Assembly: GCA_022241785.1 (NCBI GenBank)
Contig: JAKOMP010000059.1
Location: 1 to 41,602 of the forward strand
From: Cyanocohniella sp. LLY
GTDB lineage: Bacteria > Cyanobacteriota > Cyanobacteriia > Cyanobacteriales > Nostocaceae
Reading direction: 5' to 3'
Length of the DNA stretch: 41,602 bases
Shown one piece after another: positions 23,748-32,533 of the stretch; the stretch's first letter is position 1, and each line of letters starts with the position of its first letter. The notes beneath the pieces were generated by a model. The model was given only the letters and a program-made list of their open reading frames with translations, did not search any database and was not told where the DNA came from. The translations under genes and the position numbers were made by a program.

Positions 23748-25232
23748 TTAGCATTTCGATCTTGTTGACAGCAAGTTTTCGCCTGTTTGATGAATTTTAC
23801 GCGCATAATCAGTCCAAGCCCCTTGTCCCCAGTAACGAAAACAGCTAGTTTGCAACAAGAAGTTATGTAAAAGAATATTGCGGTACTCAGATGAATTAGT
23901 TGGCAATAATGTATCAATTTTTTGATGAAACAAACTGCTTAACTCATACATTGGAGATAACACATTTTCATATCCTTTCACCCAACTAATATGATTCGTC
24001 CATGAGGCTCCATCCATATGGAAATTAGGGTTTATTTGCTTTAATTCTTGAATAGCGGTTTCTACAGCCTCAGGTTGGCAATTTTCTGGTGAAACCCGCT
24101 GCCAAATTTTATGTTGTCCTACTGGCTGACATGTGGGATAGTCTGCGGGATCACAACCAGCATCTGCTATTAATTCTAAATATTCTGTACCACACACCCC
24201 AACAACACCAGATTTACCTCCACCTTGGTTGACCATTTCGCCCCAAGCTTGTTTGAAGGCACTGGGAAATTCATTCATCATCACACCACCATTTTCGCCA
24301 TCACCAATTTGGCTAACTATGGGTGGAATTAAAACATTACCTACTTGTTGTTTATCTAATGTTTTCGCTTCATAGTAAGGTTGCATTTGAGCAACTAATT
24401 TAGTATCTGAACCTTGGGTTTTAATTAAAGCGGTAATACTAATTGTTTCGCCTTGAGAATTACGAGCAACGAGACGGTGTGGTAAATGTTGATGAGTAAG
24501 AGATTGACCGTTAATTGTTTCTACGGAATGTTCTTGTACAAGTAACCAACGATAGCCACATTCCTTCAGCGCTTTGACAAATTCAAATAAAGTATCAGGG
24601 TGATTTGGCAGGTGCATTTCTGGGGGTGAAAATCCCTTGACTCTTGCCAATGCTTCCCAACCAAAAATCGCGGCAAAGTGATGTTGCCATGCCAAAATAT
24701 GCAATTTGATATCTGATATGGGAGTAGAAGGAATCACTGCATGACCCCACATTGTTCCTAGCCACTCTACATAAGGGTGATAGGTGGAATCACAGGTGAT
24801 GCGTTTGAGATTATCTAAAACATCATCCCGTCCCATTTGTCTAAGTCCCCACAACAGATTACCTGAGTAATCCAGCATAATCCGAGGATTACAGCCTTGA
24901 TTGACGAGTTCGGGGATAAAGTCTCCCATGCGGCTGTAACAATAGGCAAAAGGCGAGGCGTTGTGATTATCCCCTTCGTGGGGATGTTCAAACATATATT
25001 GCAGATTATTGATTAATTTACCTTCATGTCCAGCAGGTATAGTGGGCTGGTGCATGTGTAAGGCGATCGCAAATACTGCTTTTACATCTTCTAACCGGAT
25101 ATTCGTTGAGGGTAAAAATACTGGTGCATTGTGGTTAACTACAGAGAGAACCTCTGTTTCCCAACCAGATATATTCGGTAAGTCGTCTATGATTTCGGGC
25201 AAAGAAGGAAGCGTGGTAGGCAATGAAGACAT
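23748..25232 (-). CDS. Glycoside hydrolase family 57 protein
   Basis: A 494-residue cytoplasmic enzyme with the family 57 start motif HMHQPTIPAG, the conserved GFSPPEMHLP and YRWLLVQEHS segments, and GVVGVCGTEYLEL later. GH57 members act on alpha-1,4 or 1,6 glucans (amylase, 4-alpha-glucanotransferase, branching enzyme). Which activity this one has cannot be told from sequence alone; glycogen or maltodextrin turnover is likely. I chose ATG 25232 because GGAGC lies about 8 nt upstream; the longer frame to 25301 lacks one. The gene's upstream flank is the pseudogene at 25290-25681. Confidence 0.88.
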   Translation of the reverse strand: MSSLPTTLPSLPEIIDDLPNISGWETEVLSVVNHNAPVFLPSTNIRLEDVKAVFAIALHMHQPTIPAGHEGKLINNLQYMFEHPHEGDNHNASPFAYCYSRMGDFIPELVNQGCNPRIMLDYSGNLLWGLRQMGRDDVLDNLKRITCDSTYHPYVEWLGTMWGHAVIPSTPISDIKLHILAWQHHFAAIFGWEALARVKGFSPPEMHLPNHPDTLFEFVKALKECGYRWLLVQEHSVETINGQSLTHQHLPHRLVARNSQGETISITALIKTQGSDTKLVAQMQPYYEAKTLDKQQVGNVLIPPIVSQIGDGENGGVMMNEFPSAFKQAWGEMVNQGGGKSGVVGVCGTEYLELIADAGCDPADYPTCQPVGQHKIWQRVSPENCQPEAVETAIQELKQINPNFHMDGASWTNHISWVKGYENVLSPMYELSSLFHQKIDTLLPTNSSEYRNILLHNFLLQTSCFRYWGQGAWTDYARKIHQTGENLLSTRSKC

Positions 25233-25289
25233 TTCTGTTTGCTCCGAAATAAGTTTTTTATCAATCTTGCACTGATCCCCTGAATACCC

Positions 25290-25681
25290 CAAATTATGCA
25301 ATTCTTAATTTAGTAATTTTTCATCAACAACTGCGAGATCAGGCAAGTCCGGCAATTATTCTTGGTGCAGTATTACTTGATATTCCCATCTTTGTGTTCT
25401 ACTTGCTGATAAAGTTTGTTTACCGTTAGCGTTGTTGGGGGTGTTGATTGCCCATTTCTGGAATTGGCATCTGATAGCAGTTGGGTTAATCAGTATGGTG
25501 CTACATTCTGTGTTAGATTTCCCAGTCCACTTTAGGAGAAATTTTACTGGTGGTTGGGGCAACAATTTATCTGTTGCCTACTATTACGGAAAGTAACTGG
25601 GGTCAAGGACTGCTAATTGCGGTCAATCTGTTGTATTTTATCGGCTATTGCCGTTTTTATCTGAAAAGTAAAAGTGATTGA
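25290..25681 (+). pseudogene. Broken membrane-protein gene (at least two frameshifts)
   Basis: Three consecutive plus-strand segments in different frames make one plausible hydrophobic protein. Segment 1 includes FHQQLRDQASPAIILGAVLL and DIPIFVFYLLIKFV. Segment 2 (from about 25421) is LPLALLGVLIAHFWNWHLIA followed by ISMVLHSVLDFPVH. Segment 3 (from about 25532) is LGEILLVVGATIYLLP to a TGA at 25679-25681. The HSVLDFPVH stretch matches my memory of cyanobacterial membrane proteins with an HSLxDxPxH motif, a DUF4184-like group. Frameshifts and probable deletions mean it is inactive. No start codon is obvious. Confidence 0.7.
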
Positions 25682-25697
25682 CCGCAGCAAAAATTAA

Positions 25698-26576
25698 TCA
25701 GGATTTACGGGCTGAAACAAAAGTAAGCCTATTTCTTGACCAGAAAAAATCGTTACGATAAATTCTCGTCCATAAACTGGGTTTTTCTTCAAGCTGTGCT
25801 GGTTTTACCTTGGGCGGAGTGGCGATGTGCAAAATCATCTCTAGTAACCAAGGGGCTAAACGTTGACACCACACGGCTAAATGACTTTGCCAGCCAACTA
25901 AAATTTCTGGTGCATCTTTTTGCAATCCAGCCACCAGTACTTGGGCGACTGTTTCTGGTGTCATGGGGATCACCCAGCGAAATAATTGTAAGTCCCGCGC
26001 CATGTCTGTATCTGTCAGGGTAGGCAATAATGCAATCACCCGGATGTTGTGTTCAGCGAGTTCGCGTCGTAAGGCTTGGGTAAACCCGATGATGGCAAAC
26101 TTGGTAGCTGAGTAAGTCGCCATTGTGGGTGCAGCGACTTTCCCCATTAAACTGGACACATTAACGATAGTCCCTTGCCTTTGGCTCACCATCCGTCGAG
26201 CTATGAGACTTGTGAGGTTATACATGCCAAATAAATTTACCGAGAGTTCTTCTTGAACTTTCGGCAGTTTGGTTTGCAAGAATGAGTTTTGGTATGCCAC
26301 ACCTGCACAATTAACCAGCAGATGAATTGGCCCAGAAGTCCGCCATAATTGGGCAACGGCGATATTGACCTCGACTGTTTGCGTTAAATCTATGGGCAAG
26401 ATAGTAGTTTCCACACCCATTGCCTCGATTTGGTTAGCTACCTCAGTTAACTTTTGGCGATCGCGTGCTACTAAGATCAACCGCTTGATCCCTTGCTGCG
26501 CTAGCGCCAGTGCGATCGCTTTACCAATACCACGGGAAGCCCCGGTAATTAGAGCAACTTTTCCTTGAATATTCAT
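25698..26576 (-). CDS. Short-chain dehydrogenase/reductase
   Basis: A 292-residue classical SDR with the NAD(P) site TGASRGIG (residues 11-18), NCAG (89-92), catalytic Ser around 141, and YSATK (Tyr155, Lys159). LVARDRQKL after strand 2 carries an Arg typical of NADP preference. The substrate cannot be told. The C-terminal 50 residues are basic and hydrophobic and might contact a membrane. GGAGGTGA lies 6 nt before the ATG, a strong ribosome binding site. The convergent pseudogene ends 16 bp away. Confidence 0.9.
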   Translation of the reverse strand: MNIQGKVALITGASRGIGKAIALALAQQGIKRLILVARDRQKLTEVANQIEAMGVETTILPIDLTQTVEVNIAVAQLWRTSGPIHLLVNCAGVAYQNSFLQTKLPKVQEELSVNLFGMYNLTSLIARRMVSQRQGTIVNVSSLMGKVAAPTMATYSATKFAIIGFTQALRRELAEHNIRVIALLPTLTDTDMARDLQLFRWVIPMTPETVAQVLVAGLQKDAPEILVGWQSHLAVWCQRLAPWLLEMILHIATPPKVKPAQLEEKPSLWTRIYRNDFFWSRNRLTFVSARKS

Positions 26577-26922
26577 CGGTTTTCACCTCCAAAATTTGAG
26601 CCTTACCATACTCTTAGTCATTGTCGACAGACACAATCAAAGCTACTTGCTTGTCTGCACAAGGTAAGACAAATAATCAATCGTTATTGAAATCACAAGA
26701 GAAATAAGCCTGTGGCAACGAAATATTTCTGGACTAATCTGCATTCTCTCTTCAAGGCATTTAATTGATTTGGGCCTTGGTTCCCAGATTGACAATCAAC
26801 ACTTCATACAATTGGCTGAATGGATATAGCTCATAGGTTTTTTTCTCCTAAATCTCAGAGCGTTCACCAACACCGCTGCCAATACACACGTTAACAATTA
26901 AATCAAGTGATTGCAATATTCT

Positions 26923-26950
26923 TTAAGAAGTATTTCTTAATACTTCTTAA
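26923..26950. promoter_or_regulatory. Perfect 11-bp inverted repeat
   Basis: TTAAGAAGTAT (26923-26933) is the exact reverse complement of ATACTTCTTAA (26940-26950), with a 6-bp centre TTCTTA. It lies 347 bp upstream of the dehydrogenase start. It could be an operator or a hairpin; on the plus strand a T run follows 20 bp later. Confidence 0.45.
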
Positions 26951-27198
26951 CGTACAGTATATATATAAATTTTTTTTTTGTGAATAAGTTTTTTTTAATA
27001 CTTGAGGAGAAATATTCACATTTCCTGACATTCATCCAATGGGGCATGGAAAAAGAGTCCGGGGATCAGGGTGCAGAAGTTGATCTTTTACCACAATCTT
27101 TTTCCTCATTACCCTTATTGTTCCCATTTCCCCACACTATATTGCTGCATAGTTGCAATGGGCTAATTCTGTAAATAGTTGCCAAAATTTGTAACTTT

Positions 27199-27217
27199 GC
27201 TATACTGTCAGTACAGC
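27199..27217. promoter_or_regulatory. Operator-like dyad
   Basis: GCTATACTG and CAGTACAGC are inverted repeats with one mismatch and a 1-bp centre, the usual form of a dimeric regulator site. It lies between the dehydrogenase and the ParR-like gene, about 107 bp beyond the latter's stop. The regulator is unknown. Confidence 0.35.
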
Positions 27218-27253
27218 ATATTCACTTAATTAATTTTTTCTAAAATATTAATA

Positions 27254-27281
27254 ATCCTTAATAGTATGAACTATTAAGGAT
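27254..27281 (-). terminator. Perfect 11-bp hairpin downstream of the ParM/ParR-like genes
   Basis: ATCCTTAATAG (27254-27264) pairs exactly with CTATTAAGGAT (27271-27281) around a 6-base loop. It begins 43 nt after the stop of the ParR-like gene and is followed on the minus strand by TATTAATATTTT. A terminator is likely; a binding site is the alternative. Confidence 0.5.
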
Positions 27282-27323
27282 CGCTAATAGAAGCCAATAA
27301 ATGCTCACAAACCCAATCGTTTC

Positions 27324-27809
27324 TTAGAAATCATCAAGAAACTGGCTTAGGCGGCTAATGACGGGATCAACTTCTTCAGGAGGGTGAACATCATAAGTAG
27401 GATTGGCTACTTCTGGTGTTGGTGTCGATGGAGTTGGAGGCTGAATAACTGGTCGCTCGGTGACCATAATTGCCAGATGCGCCATTTGTTGCGTCAGTTG
27501 CAAAATATGGCGTTCCATCGCCTCCAAACGATGTGATTCCTTAGCAAAAAAACGTTCCTCTAGGTCAGCCACTTGACGTCGCAGTTCATCGATTTTTTGT
27601 TCAACCGAATCTGTTACTGCTGTTTTTGGACTAGGTTTTGCAGCTTCCGGTACACATAAAGATTGCCATAGGGCTTCTTTACAGAGGTCGCTAAAAGTTT
27701 TGTCAGGTAGTTGTTCTAAATGGTTTTCTACAACTGCTAACAAACTTTCATCAGCAACCTCTGGGTTGAACGTGACCGATTTAACTACCTTTTTTGACCA
27801 TTGGAACAT
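27324..27809 (-). CDS. ParR-like adaptor: predicted ribbon-helix-helix plus coiled coil
   Basis: A 161-residue protein directly after the actin-like gene (5 nt gap). Residues 8-52 fit a ribbon-helix-helix fold: a strand KSVTFNPE, then SLLAVVENHLEQ and FSDLCKEALWQSL helices. Residues 70-118 are a coiled coil (VEQKIDELRRQVADLEERFF). Residues 120-145 are Pro/Thr-rich, and the end ISRLSQFLDDF is a short hydrophobic helix, as in ParR tails that cap ParM filaments. The inference comes from fold pattern and position; no sequence match to a named ParR is claimed. Confidence 0.6.
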   Translation of the reverse strand: MFQWSKKVVKSVTFNPEVADESLLAVVENHLEQLPDKTFSDLCKEALWQSLCVPEAAKPSPKTAVTDSVEQKIDELRRQVADLEERFFAKESHRLEAMERHILQLTQQMAHLAIMVTERPVIQPPTPSTPTPEVANPTYDVHPPEEVDPVISRLSQFLDDF

Positions 27810-27814
27810 CAGTT

Positions 27815-28960
27815 TTAAGCCCTAGCAGCTCGAACGGCGGATAATTGCGCCTCTCCATAAATATACTGCCCCAAGGCGTTAGCCTGACGGGAAGGTGCGG
27901 ATAAATGGGCATTGATTTGTGCTTCTTTGAGTAAACGTTGAACGTCTTCCCAGAAAAATTCACCACCACCACCAGTAATAATCACATCTGTCACGCGCTC
28001 TGGCAACCAGGCTAGCACGCGACCACAAATATCACGAGAAAACATCTCTATGAGGTTGGGGAGGCAATCATCTAGGTTAGCAGGCTTGCTAGCACCTTTA
28101 GGACGATAGAAGCGTTCACCTTTGGGTTTGTTGACAGCAGAAATCAGCGCTAAAGATTGACTATCAGCTCCCTCGATCTCGGCGGACACCATTTCATAGA
28201 ACTTGTTCATGCCGAAGTCTTCACTTTTAGAAGCACCTCGGGCAAAGCGGAAGTTATCTACCATCAACAGATCAATGGTTTGATGTCCGATATCTACAAT
28301 TGCCACAGATATTTTAGTAAAATCGGGAACTCTAGCGCCTGTCTTCGGTTGAGCTTCCGACCATAGCAAGCTGCCATAGCCTTCTGGCATCACCCAAACT
28401 TTATTAATGTTCAGGGATACAGATTCGCCCCGGAAGTTCAACATGTGAGGGCCACTGACTTGGCTAGTCAACTGCGCCTTTTCTTTTTCAAATTGCTCTA
28501 AAGAAAGGAAAGGAAGACCTAGTACCACCGAGATATCGTCTTTGAGTTTGAAGTAGCCAGCACTTGCCAAAACTTTGATCAGTGCATCTTCTACTTTAGA
28601 TTGGCCAACTCCTAAATTGGCCCCAAAGTCTGCTGCTAGTTGACCAACAGCAAACCCATTGCCTTGATATTCCAGCCACAAATCCATGAGAGGGTCAGTA
28701 GCACGAGCTTCAAAAACTCCACCCCGAACTTGTTCTATGGACATTTTCTTGACGTTGGCAGGTACGAACACCACATTGTTTGGTTCGCGGCTCACACAAG
28801 TTTTAGTGGAAGTTCTACCTAAATCAACGCTGAGAATCGTTTTGCTAGAAACGATACTGGGCTTATTGGTAGGAGTATTAATCGGTGTAGATGCTGACAC
28901 CCTATTGAGAGGTATGGCAGCGGCATTCATTGGAGTAGCGGCGGAAGGTTGGTCTGTCAT
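27815..28960 (-). CDS. ParM/StbA-like bacterial actin ATPase
   Basis: A 381-residue protein. After a 40-residue Pro/Thr/Ala-rich N-terminal extension come the actin-fold motifs: phosphate-1 ILSVDLGRTSTKTC (42-55), connect-1 VVLGLPF (145-151), phosphate-2 VAIVDIGHQTIDLLMV (219-234), and the adenosine motif VIITGGGGEFFW (326-337). It is shorter than MreB relatives' C-terminal elaborations and fits the ParM/Alp group that polymerises with ATP and moves DNA. AGGAG lies 5 nt before the ATG. It forms an operon with the ParR-like gene. Surroundings are chromosomal, so a role other than plasmid partition is possible. Confidence 0.82.
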   Translation of the reverse strand: MTDQPSAATPMNAAAIPLNRVSASTPINTPTNKPSIVSSKTILSVDLGRTSTKTCVSREPNNVVFVPANVKKMSIEQVRGGVFEARATDPLMDLWLEYQGNGFAVGQLAADFGANLGVGQSKVEDALIKVLASAGYFKLKDDISVVLGLPFLSLEQFEKEKAQLTSQVSGPHMLNFRGESVSLNINKVWVMPEGYGSLLWSEAQPKTGARVPDFTKISVAIVDIGHQTIDLLMVDNFRFARGASKSEDFGMNKFYEMVSAEIEGADSQSLALISAVNKPKGERFYRPKGASKPANLDDCLPNLIEMFSRDICGRVLAWLPERVTDVIITGGGGEFFWEDVQRLLKEAQINAHLSAPSRQANALGQYIYGEAQLSAVRAARA

Positions 28961-29170
28961 GAAAGCTCCTAGTCCTTACTTAACTGTAAAAATTTATCAT
29001 GCTTATCTTACAAACAAGGGAGATACCAGAAATTCTAGGTTCCGTCAAGTGTAGCTAGAAATACGCCAAATGTTTAGATTAGGCGATTGCTAATTCAGCA
29101 TTATTTGGCATAGTGTAGGCGAATTTTAACCAGATGTAACCCCCACCCTCAAACTAAAAGCGGCTGTATT

Positions 29171-29785
29171 TTAGCTTCTGGTACGTTTTCGCTGACGCTT
29201 GAGTAACCAGCCAACAAGTGCCAGAAGTAGAATTGCCAGCACGATTTTAGATACAGGAGCAAGGTACTTTGCCACAAGTTCATACTGACTACCCAATAGG
29301 TATCCAGAGTATGTTAGCAAACCTACCCAAACAGTGCTACCCAGAGATGTATAAAATAAAAATGGTAGCAAATGCATATTGCTGATCCCCGCAGGAACGG
29401 AAATTAAAGTTCGCACTCCCGGCACCAGACGCCCAATAAATACTGCTTTACTACCTTGAGAGTTGAACCAATTTTTGGCCTTAGTGATATCTTCATAAGA
29501 TATTGTCAGCCACTTGCCGTACTTATTAGCTAAAGTTCTCAAGCGCTGTTCACTCAACAATTTACCTGGATAGTACCAGACAACCGCCCCCATTATTGAA
29601 CCGAAAAGTCCGGCAAAAAATACGCCAAATATATTGAGTGTGTCTGGTGTCGTTCTGGCTGTGAATCCCGCCAGGGGCATGATTAATTCTGAAGGAATGG
29701 GTGGAAAGAGATTTTCCAAGAACATTAACAGAGCAATTCCCCAATAGCCCAAAGAGTTAATAGTATTAATAATCCATTCGAGCAT
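29171..29785 (-). CDS. DedA family (VTT/SNARE-associated) membrane protein
   Basis: A 204-residue polytopic membrane protein with the DedA markers: LENLFPPIPSELIMPLAGF near the start, then GRLVPGVRTLISVPAGI in the middle, and a basic C-terminus (KRQRKRTR). DedA proteins carry phospholipid head-group carriers or lipids across the membrane and affect membrane charge and proton motive force. The conserved Glu, Pro and Arg residues are in place. It stands alone, with no clear ribosome binding site. Confidence 0.9.
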   Translation of the reverse strand: MLEWIINTINSLGYWGIALLMFLENLFPPIPSELIMPLAGFTARTTPDTLNIFGVFFAGLFGSIMGAVVWYYPGKLLSEQRLRTLANKYGKWLTISYEDITKAKNWFNSQGSKAVFIGRLVPGVRTLISVPAGISNMHLLPFLFYTSLGSTVWVGLLTYSGYLLGSQYELVAKYLAPVSKIVLAILLLALVGWLLKRQRKRTRS

Positions 29786-29983
29786 GAAATTATTTGAGTA
29801 CCGGAGCTACATCTCCCGTCTCGTTATAAATTTAGCTTAGTATTGGTAAAAATTAATGATCCCCACTCGTTGAAGTAGAGAGTGGGGAGTAGAGAAGAAG
29901 CAAGGGGGCAGAATGCAGGAGAAACCCAATTGGGTTTGTAATAACATCTTTTTTCCTGATCTCCCTCATCCCCAGTACATCTT

Positions 29984-31066
29984 TTAAACTGTTGGAGTTA
30001 ATGATTGTACTTGTGGTTCAGACTCCCACTCTAATGGATTCCAAACCCGATCTTCCAAGGCCATTTGCTCAATTAAACTTGCCAATCTTAAAGCTTTGAG
30101 GGCTTGCTCGCCGCCAACGGAAGGTTGATTTCCACCGTGTACACAGTTAACAAAGTGTTCTAACTCTGCACTTAAAGGCTGAATGTTAGTGGTGTAAACT
30201 TTTTCAATCACACCATCTTGTCTGTAAAGCACTTGCCGAGGTTCAGTCAGAGAGTTGTTATTTGTTTGGCGGTGAATTAAAATTTCGTTCTTAAGAAAAT
30301 CGGCTTCTGTAAATGAGTTTTTGCAATGAGCGACAATACGGCGGATTTTGCGATGCGTGACTTTACTGGCAGTTAGAGTAGCAACAATGCCATTAGCAAA
30401 ACCTAAGGTAGCGGTCACGTAATCCAAGTAACCAGAGTCCAAAGAGCGAGTGCCACTAGCTGTCAATTTCACCACAGGGGAAGCTGCTAATTCCAATAAC
30501 AGGTCAATGTCATGGATCATTAAATCCAGCACAACCGAAACATCATTAGCTCGATTTGAGTAAGGACTCATTCGATGGGCTTCTAAAGCTAGAACTTCCT
30601 CTGTTTTGAGGACTTTGCTGAGTTCCCTAAAGGCTGGATTGAAGCGCTCAATATGACCTACTTGCAGAATACACTGAGATTCGGCCGCAGCATTTACTAG
30701 TGATTCGGCTTCAGAAATGCTGGCAGCAATGGGCTTTTCAATCAAAACATGAATCCCTGCCAACAAACAGTTAATGCCGACTGCATAATGCAAGCGGGTA
30801 GGCACAGCGACACAAACTGCTTCCACATGGGGTAGCAAGTCACAGTAATCTTCAAAAAAACGAACTTTGTATTTACTGGCTGTCTCCAAGCCTCGGTCAA
30901 CATTAATATCTGATACCCCGACTAGTTCAACATCTTTCATTGAACTCAGTATGCGAGTGTGATGTTGTCCCATGTTACCCACCCCGATTACGCCTATGCG
31001 AATCGGTTTTGGTTGATTGCGCTGTGTAAATGAATTTGGTTCTGCCACTGACATGCTATTTTGCAC
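29984..31066 (-). CDS. Gfo/Idh/MocA family NAD(P)-dependent oxidoreductase
   Basis: A protein of about 360 residues with the N-terminal nucleotide fold IRIGVIGVGNMGQHHTRIL and the family's EKP motif in HVLIEKPIAAS, plus VVLDLMIHDIDLLLEL. The substrate is likely a sugar or UDP-sugar, but it cannot be assigned. Start choice: the frame opens at GTG 31090, but the ribosome binding site GAGGAG lies inside that stretch and is 9 nt before GTG 31066, which I prefer; ATG 31054 is the next option. No sugar-nucleotide genes are adjacent. Confidence 0.85.
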   Translation of the reverse strand: MQNSMSVAEPNSFTQRNQPKPIRIGVIGVGNMGQHHTRILSSMKDVELVGVSDINVDRGLETASKYKVRFFEDYCDLLPHVEAVCVAVPTRLHYAVGINCLLAGIHVLIEKPIAASISEAESLVNAAAESQCILQVGHIERFNPAFRELSKVLKTEEVLALEAHRMSPYSNRANDVSVVLDLMIHDIDLLLELAASPVVKLTASGTRSLDSGYLDYVTATLGFANGIVATLTASKVTHRKIRRIVAHCKNSFTEADFLKNEILIHRQTNNNSLTEPRQVLYRQDGVIEKVYTTNIQPLSAELEHFVNCVHGGNQPSVGGEQALKALRLASLIEQMALEDRVWNPLEWESEPQVQSLTPTV

Positions 31067-31790
31067 TATTGTTATCTCCTCAACCACCAAATTTAGAGAC
31101 GCTACGGCCGTTGGCGTTTATACTTGACAGCCAGTTATGCTCCGTCGAAAACCATCCAGATGGTAACATAGAGGCTACGTTTATGAAGAATTTCAAAGTT
31201 TGTAATCAGTTCCCGAAATTTAGTTTTCTTTTGAATCTTCGGTGCTAAATTGATCAATCTTTGGCTCTTCATAAAAAATATGAGGTGTCTTTTTATTAAC
31301 TTTACAAATCAAGTAAGACGTACGTGAAATTCCACAGAAAACAGTTAGACAATTAATTACTGTGATTAGTCTTTAACGGGGTATCATTTGCTAATAAGAT
31401 AATTTTGTGATGGACAATACAGAAAACCTAAAATTTATACTGAGATACTTGTATGAAAAAAAATATATTGGGAATTGCTACCGCTGAAATACTTAAACAA
31501 TTTTTGCATAATTAGCGGTAAATTTTACATATTGTTGAGCCGTTTGTCTTTTTTCAGTTACTGGTATAAAGAGTTTGCCTTAGCTACGAGGTAAACATTC
31601 ATAAGTATTAAGTACTTATTTATACAGACAACCCTAGTTAAGGTTAGAAGATAGAAAAAATAGTGCTGAACTTTATATCTGTGTACCGATTTAAAAGCAC
31701 TTACTGCTTCCCCCCTCAGTATGGACTAAGTCTGACTAAGGTAACAGTACATTCAACTCAGCACGTTTTTAGTGATTTGGCGATGGAAAA
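31067..31790. other. Long divergent intergenic region before queC
   Basis: About 720 bp between divergent genes, AT-rich. I see no tRNA and no ORF with support. A small dyad, ATAAGTA / TACTTAT near 31601-31619, is present. I looked for a preQ1 aptamer before queC and did not find the motif. Confidence 0.4.
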
Positions 31791-32468
31791 ATGAAAGCTG
31801 TAATTTTATTGTCTGGAGGATTGGACTCTTCCACAGTTTTGTATCAAGCCAAAGCGGATGGTTATGAATGTCATCCTATTTCCTTTGATTACCAGCAACG
31901 ACATCGGCGAGAATTGCGTTCAGCCCTACTTATGGCGAGCAAAGCTGGAGTTGCAGAACATCAAATTATCAATTTTGACTTACGACAATGGGGTGGTTCA
32001 GCATTAACAGACGACAAAATTGATTTACCCCAGGAGCGATCGCTTGATGAAATGTCGCAAAATATTCCAACCACTTACGTACCTGCACGGAATACCATCT
32101 TTTTAAGTTTTGCCCTGGGCTACGCCGAAGCGATCGCAGCTGAACGTGTTTACATTGGTGTTAACGCCTTAGATTATTCAGGATATCCTGATTGTCGTCC
32201 TGACTATATCCAGGCAATGCAAGAAGTTTTCCGGCTAGGAACCAAACAAGGACGAGAAGGGCAACCCATCACCATTGTCGCCCCCCTAATTGATTTGAAA
32301 AAAGCCGAAATCATCCAACTTGGTAACCAATTGGGAGTTCCTTGGGACTTAACTTGGTCTTGCTATGCAGGTGACGATGTTGCCTGTGGTGTCTGTGATT
32401 CTTGTCGCCTCAGACTAGCAGCGTTTGCCGAGTTGGGATTAAAAGATCCATTGCCATATAGGGAGTAG
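31791..32468 (+). CDS. queC: 7-cyano-7-deazaguanine synthase
   Basis: A 225-residue ATP-dependent enzyme that converts 7-carboxy-7-deazaguanine and ammonia to preQ0, a precursor of queuosine in tRNA. It has the PP-loop SGGLDSS (8-14), FDYQQRH, VPARNTIFLSFAL and the four zinc cysteines 191, 199, 202 and 205 in SCYAGDDVACGVCDSC. The length is normal. A short hairpin (GGCAG/CTGCC, 32468-32483) follows the stop but has no T run. No other que genes are adjacent. Confidence 0.95.
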   Translation: MKAVILLSGGLDSSTVLYQAKADGYECHPISFDYQQRHRRELRSALLMASKAGVAEHQIINFDLRQWGGSALTDDKIDLPQERSLDEMSQNIPTTYVPARNTIFLSFALGYAEAIAAERVYIGVNALDYSGYPDCRPDYIQAMQEVFRLGTKQGREGQPITIVAPLIDLKKAEIIQLGNQLGVPWDLTWSCYAGDDVACGVCDSCRLRLAAFAELGLKDPLPYRE

Positions 32469-32533
32469 GCAGTTTTCTCTGCCCAGGTTCAGTAGCTTTG
32501 ACAACGTAAAAACTTACACCAATCAACCCCTAA

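Larger units (their letters stand above)
26577..27323. other. Long AT-rich intergenic region with several dyads
   Basis: About 750 bp with no convincing gene. A 64-codon frame at 26980-27174 has no ribosome binding site and an odd composition. The region holds three separate inverted repeats, listed on their own, and a run of T at 26970-26979. Its left part should hold the promoter of the dehydrogenase. Confidence 0.5.

Noticed and set aside
26980-27174. Plus-strand ORF of 64 codons in the large AT-rich gap
   Set aside because: No ribosome binding site, odd composition (a Phe/Pro/Ser-rich end from a C/T-rich stretch), and no family I recognise.
31030-31248. Plus-strand ORF of 72 codons antisense to the Gfo/Idh/MocA start
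   Set aside because: Half of it is antisense to a clear gene and it has no translation signal.
31680-31790. Possible preQ1 riboswitch before queC
   Set aside because: I looked for the short preQ1 aptamer pattern and found neither its stem-loop nor its A-rich tail.
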